Origin: Verrucomicrobiota bacterium
Lineage (GTDB): Bacteria > Verrucomicrobiota > Verrucomicrobiia > Limisphaerales > JADLHS01
NCBI GenBank assembly: GCA_029573725.1
Contig: JAKQDQ010000090.1
Location: forward strand, 88,028-152,027
Direction of reading: 5' to 3'
DNA length: 64,000 nucleotides
The notes under the pieces were generated by a model. It ran no database searches. It had not been told where the DNA came from and was given only the letters and a program-made list of their open reading frames with translations. Within the stretch, counting starts at the first letter, position 1. Each line of letters starts with the position of its first letter. Both the position numbers and the translations under genes were made by a program. Shown here piece after piece: positions 59,688 to 64,000 of the stretch.

Positions 59688-62459
59688 ATGCGTTGCCTAA
59701 TTCCGCCCCGGTTCCGTCCCTCAACTTTCCATGGTTTGCGTTGCTGGTGGCTCATCGCCGCCCTCATCGCCTTCGCCCCGGCCCGCGGTCGTGCGGACGT
59801 GTCCACAACGATCTCCATCTTGCATGGGTACGACTTTTACTATCCCAGCTTATCCCTCACTTCCGACACCCCCCCGCTGACGTTCCATTGGATCGAGTCG
59901 GCCAGCGGACGGTTATGGCAGCAACTGGGCGACACCAATGGGGCCGGCGATGCTTTCCTGACCAATGATCTCAATGCTGTGATCCATGAATGCACAAACG
60001 GGCTGTGGAAATTATATTTGAATCGGGGCCATCCATCGGAGCAACTCTACCAATTCGCGGTCTCCATCACCGGCGTGACTACGAATGTGCTGGGCGACGT
60101 GACGATCCATTTTCCGGTGGATGGCAGCACGGACGTGACTTCCCTGCCCACGTACCTCTGGAGCGGGCCAAGCAATCTGCCCTCCATTTTTCTAAGCAGC
60201 GCGCATCTAACCGGCGGCAACAATTACTTCGCCAACCTTCCCAGCACGGCAACACAATGGACGCCGGGTCTGTTGAGCCCCGGCTCCAACCGCTTGTTCG
60301 TTGAATACCTCACCAACCCCTTCCCGGGCATCACCCTGTCCACCCCAACCAACGCGCAGGGTGAACCCGTGCCCGATTGGAGCGGCGGGGGCGGCCTGTA
60401 CAGTTACAGATTTTCCAACTTCACCGTCACTGGCAACAATTCCGCAAGCCATTCCCTGAAAGCACACTACACATTCGATGACAGCAGCTTTCGGGGCCGG
60501 GACTTCTCGCCGAATGAAAACCACATCCTGACCAGTTCAAGCTGGGACACCCCGGTTCACATCTACGTCACGAATGCCGCCGCCGGTTCGGCCGCCGCCG
60601 AATTTTACGGGTATTCGAGCCTGTGGCTGCCCACCAATCTGTTCCCGGTTCTCGCCGACAGCTTTACGGTGTCCGCCTGGATCAAGACCACGCAAGTAGA
60701 TGGCGATGATGCCGATTCCGGCAATGCGGGCGCAGGCGTCGTTTGGGCGGATCTTCCCGGCACGGTTGCCGACGTCGTCCCGCTGGCGCTGACCGGTTCC
60801 AAAGCCGCCTTTTTCACCGGAGACCCGCTGAACTTGTCCGACCACACCTTGCATTCGAGCGGGGACGTGGTGGACACCGGCGAGTACGTCCATGTGGTCG
60901 TCACCCGCGACCACATCACGGGCCAAAAGACGATTTACGTGAACGGGGAGCTTGATGCCACCGGGACCGGCTCCGCCGGCTCCCTCGACGCCCTGACCGC
61001 CCTGGGCGATTTGCGCCTTGGCGGCACGTTTCTCCATGGCTATGCCGGTCTGCTGGATGATGTGCAATTCTATTCCGGCATTTTGAATTCCATCGAAGTC
61101 GCCTGGCTCCACGACCACCCCGGCTCCACCATCCCCGATGTGGGCGGCGACGGCGAACTGGCGGATGCCGTGGACATGCCCACGGGGATTTGGACCACCG
61201 GCGGCGATGCCCCCTGGTTTCGTCAGACCGACGAGACCTACGACGGCAACGATGCGGCGCAAAGCGGAGGCATTGATCACGACCAGCAATCCTGGATTCA
61301 AACCACCGTGGACGGCCCGGGACTCTTTTCCTTCTGGTGGAACGTATCCAGCGAGGACAGTGACGGCTACGACTATCTCGTATTGACCGTGGATGGCCAG
61401 AGCGAAACCGAGATTTCCGGCGACTGGGGCTGGGACTATTATGAAGTCAACCTGTCCCCCGGCCCGCACACCTTGCGTTGGACCTATTACAAGGACGGAG
61501 ATTTCACCGCCGGACAGGACGCTGCCTGGCTGGATGAAGCCCAGTTCATTCCGGAAATCGAAGTGGCCATGACCCTGCGCATCGAACGCAGCAACGATCC
61601 GGAAAATCCCGGCTTCTTTGCCCTCCCCCACTTTGATTCCGTGCAACCCGATCCGCTCACCTCACACGAAATCGTCTCCCCCGGGGGAACGTTCAGCATC
61701 TCCATGGACAGCGAAGGCGTCGAGTCCGGCGGATATTCCATGCAGCCCACCCTCGCGGCGCTCATCAGCGAGCTCGAAGCGGGAGACTGGACGATTTACA
61801 TCAATCGCGGACACCCCACCGAACGGCAGTACACTTTCACCGTCACCGTCAACTCCCTCGACCTCACCAATCTGCCGCTGGTGAACGTCTCCTCCCCCGC
61901 CGAATGGGCGACGGGCATCGCCACGAATCATCTCTTCACCTGGACCGGCCCAAGCAATTACGACTCACTTTTTCTCTACTCGTCCATGCAGGGCACCGGC
62001 GCCGCGAGCGGCGGGTTCACCAATCTCCCGTCGAATGCCCTGAGCAGCCGCATGCCCAATCCTTTGACCCCGGGCACCAACCGCCTCTACATCGATTTCA
62101 CCCGCTTCGGTTATCCCGACATTGAGTTCAGTGAACCATTGGACTCGTCGTCCATGCCGCTTTACTCCTGGTCTTCCCAGGTCGTCCTGACCTCCACGCA
62201 GACGCGTCGCTTCGTCGTCGGCGACGATGTGCCGCCAGCCACTCCGGCGCAAATCCTGAATCCCTGGCATACGGGCACCAACTTCAGCCTCTCCCTGCTC
62301 ACGCAATTGGGGCGCACTCATACCGTGCAATCGCGCACGAATCTCACCACCGCCCCCTGGGTGGATGTGACCAACTTCGTGGGCAATGGCGCAACCATGC
62401 AGCTCTTCCTGCCGCTTACCGACGCGCCGGAAACCTATTTCCGCGTCGGAACACAATAG
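59688..62459 (+). CDS. large secreted protein with LamG domain and a duplicated uncharacterised module
   Basis: Signal peptide; LKAHYTFDDSSFRGRDFSPNENH...FTVSAWIKTTQVDGD LamG; duplicated (W)K/T(I/L)Y(L/I)NRGHP(S/T)E blocks. Confidence 0.85.
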   Translation: MRCLIPPRFRPSTFHGLRCWWLIAALIAFAPARGRADVSTTISILHGYDFYYPSLSLTSDTPPLTFHWIESASGRLWQQLGDTNGAGDAFLTNDLNAVIHECTNGLWKLYLNRGHPSEQLYQFAVSITGVTTNVLGDVTIHFPVDGSTDVTSLPTYLWSGPSNLPSIFLSSAHLTGGNNYFANLPSTATQWTPGLLSPGSNRLFVEYLTNPFPGITLSTPTNAQGEPVPDWSGGGGLYSYRFSNFTVTGNNSASHSLKAHYTFDDSSFRGRDFSPNENHILTSSSWDTPVHIYVTNAAAGSAAAEFYGYSSLWLPTNLFPVLADSFTVSAWIKTTQVDGDDADSGNAGAGVVWADLPGTVADVVPLALTGSKAAFFTGDPLNLSDHTLHSSGDVVDTGEYVHVVVTRDHITGQKTIYVNGELDATGTGSAGSLDALTALGDLRLGGTFLHGYAGLLDDVQFYSGILNSIEVAWLHDHPGSTIPDVGGDGELADAVDMPTGIWTTGGDAPWFRQTDETYDGNDAAQSGGIDHDQQSWIQTTVDGPGLFSFWWNVSSEDSDGYDYLVLTVDGQSETEISGDWGWDYYEVNLSPGPHTLRWTYYKDGDFTAGQDAAWLDEAQFIPEIEVAMTLRIERSNDPENPGFFALPHFDSVQPDPLTSHEIVSPGGTFSISMDSEGVESGGYSMQPTLAALISELEAGDWTIYINRGHPTERQYTFTVTVNSLDLTNLPLVNVSSPAEWATGIATNHLFTWTGPSNYDSLFLYSSMQGTGAASGGFTNLPSNALSSRMPNPLTPGTNRLYIDFTRFGYPDIEFSEPLDSSSMPLYSWSSQVVLTSTQTRRFVVGDDVPPATPAQILNPWHTGTNFSLSLLTQLGRTHTVQSRTNLTTAPWVDVTNFVGNGATMQLFLPLTDAPETYFRVGTQ

Positions 62460-63124
62460 CGGCGCCAGCATCCCAGACCACCGACGCGGAGTGCCGGGAT
62501 CGCCGCCGCATCCCGCATCCCGCCCGTGGGCATCGCCGCCCCGCTCCAGCGATCGGGACCAGGCCGCCGGAGGCGGCACCTCCTTCCGCAGGAGGCCACC
62601 CCGGGCGGGTGGGTGCCCGAAATCAGAAATCCGCCGCTTAACGCAGGACCTTGGCGCCGGCGACGAAACGTCTTCCGCTACGAGACAATCTGGTCGGCAC
62701 TACAAGGAAACCTTCAACCAAGTCGGAGTTTCACGACCTTCCGGGCCCTCGCCCGCGCGGCTCCTGGCGCAACCAAACAAGGCGGGCCTTGCCTGAGGCT
62801 CGCCACTGCTCCGCAGACCAGCCGGGTGGAGGAAGCGCCACCCGAATGCCGCTCCGATTCCCCTGGTCGGCCCATCAGAGGGAGTTTTAAAACGCGGCTC
62901 CACGACCTGATTTCATAATTGTTACGACGCCAAAGCGGCCGGGTTCTGGCCGCAGTGTGGGTTTTCCTGACGACTCACCGGCCTTGCCCACTTCGCCGCC
63001 GGGACTGCGGAAGGCATGACATGAGATGACGGGCCGCCACCACCGCGCACAAAGTTTTGTGCTTGCCTCACCACTGGGAATTGTCGCGCCATGTCTGGGT
63101 GCAGACGCCAACCATCAAGGGACG

Positions 63125-64000
63125 ATGAAACCGATTCAACGATTTCTGGCCACAACCTGGGTCACGACAGCGGGCCTGATCCACGCCGCGTCGCCCGGGG
63201 ACGCCCCGCAATTGCCCGTCACCGGCACCCGGGTGGTGAACGTGTCCACGGAGGCGGAGTTGCAGTCCGCCATGAACAATTTGCAAAGCGGCGACACGAT
63301 TCTGCTCGCCAACGGCACCTACAACCTCACCCGCACGCTGTACATCAACGGGCGGCACAATGTCACCCTCCGCGGTCTCAGCGGCAGCACCAACGTGACG
63401 CTCGTCGGCCGGGGCATGAACAACGCCAATCACGGCGACGTCCCGTTCGGCATCTGGTCCAACAGCACGAACACGACCATCGCCCACCTGACCCTTCGTG
63501 AAACCTGGGACAATGAAATCATTTTCAACACGGGCGCACAGTCGCCGCGGGTGTATTGCGTGAGATTGATCAATGCCGGATCGCAGTTCATCAAGGCCAA
63601 TCCCACCGACGTGAACGCCGGCCTCGGCGTGAACAACGGCGTGGTCGAGTATTGCTGGTTCGAATACACCGGCAGTCCGCCTGACGACCACGGCGCGGGC
63701 GTCGGTTACTTCAACGGCATCAGCGCCCACGCGGCGAAGAACTGGATGGTGCGCGGCAACCTGTTCAAAAACCTGCACAATCCCGACGGCACCGCCTATC
63801 CGTGGAACCCGGCTGTGTTGTTCTGGCGAAACTCGTCAAACACGGTGACCGAACGGAATATTTTCATCAATGTGGACCGCGCCGTGGCGTACGGACTGGA
63901 CCAGGCAACGCCGTACCGTGAACACACCGGCGGAGTCATCCGCAACAACTTTGTCCATCTGACGCCCGGCCTGCTGAGCGCGAGCCGCCGGGCCAATTCC
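63125..64000 (+). CDS. secreted right-handed beta-helix / pectate-lyase-like protein, C-terminus beyond window
   Basis: My translation from ATG 63125: MKPIQRFLATTWVTTAGLIHAASPGDAPQLPVTGTRVVNVSTEAELQSAMNNLQSGDTILLANGTYNLTRTLYINGRHNVTLRGLSGSTNVTLVGRG...; open to the window end. Confidence 0.85.
   Translation, partial: MKPIQRFLATTWVTTAGLIHAASPGDAPQLPVTGTRVVNVSTEAELQSAMNNLQSGDTILLANGTYNLTRTLYINGRHNVTLRGLSGSTNVTLVGRGMNNANHGDVPFGIWSNSTNTTIAHLTLRETWDNEIIFNTGAQSPRVYCVRLINAGSQFIKANPTDVNAGLGVNNGVVEYCWFEYTGSPPDDHGAGVGYFNGISAHAAKNWMVRGNLFKNLHNPDGTAYPWNPAVLFWRNSSNTVTERNIFINVDRAVAYGLDQATPYREHTGGVIRNNFVHLTPGLLSASRRANS

Noticed and set aside
62460-63120. Short overlapping ORFs downstream of the 59688-62459 gene
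   Set aside because: No motif, start context or consistent frame; treated as intergenic

Overview
GC-rich bacterial chromosome segment. Gene content and style (prepilin with H-X9-DG end, LamG/FG-GAP/PPC secreted proteins, a free-standing four-helix-bundle gene, REP-RAYT) suggest Verrucomicrobia or a related PVC lineage; this is inferred by eye, with no database search. Most of the window is housekeeping: plsC, coaB, mpl, prfA, rpmE, waaA, pgl, gatB, rplI/ssb/rpsF/pth/rplY/prs, mnmA, carB, bcp, a uvrA family gene, comF, accD, clpB. Large secreted or surface proteins are interspersed. Accessory highlights: (1) a type III restriction-modification locus (mod/res) split by a REP-RAYT unit on the opposite strand, with a REPIN-like palindrome inside the RAYT frame; (2) a strongly nested palindromic element just upstream of mod; (3) a DUF6036-like nucleotidyltransferase and partner gene downstream of res; (4) a luxE-luxC-queD-apbE operon joined by three successive ATGA overlaps and lacking luciferase genes, which is the best candidate for an undescribed system; (5) an rpsF-ssb-rplI cluster without rpsR; (6) a frameshifted AraC-family remnant; (7) a protein kinase with altered canonical motifs; (8) a degenerate DUF488-like gene coupled to an aspartate racemase; (9) repeat modules in two secreted proteins. 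No rRNA, tRNA or CRISPR array was recognised.
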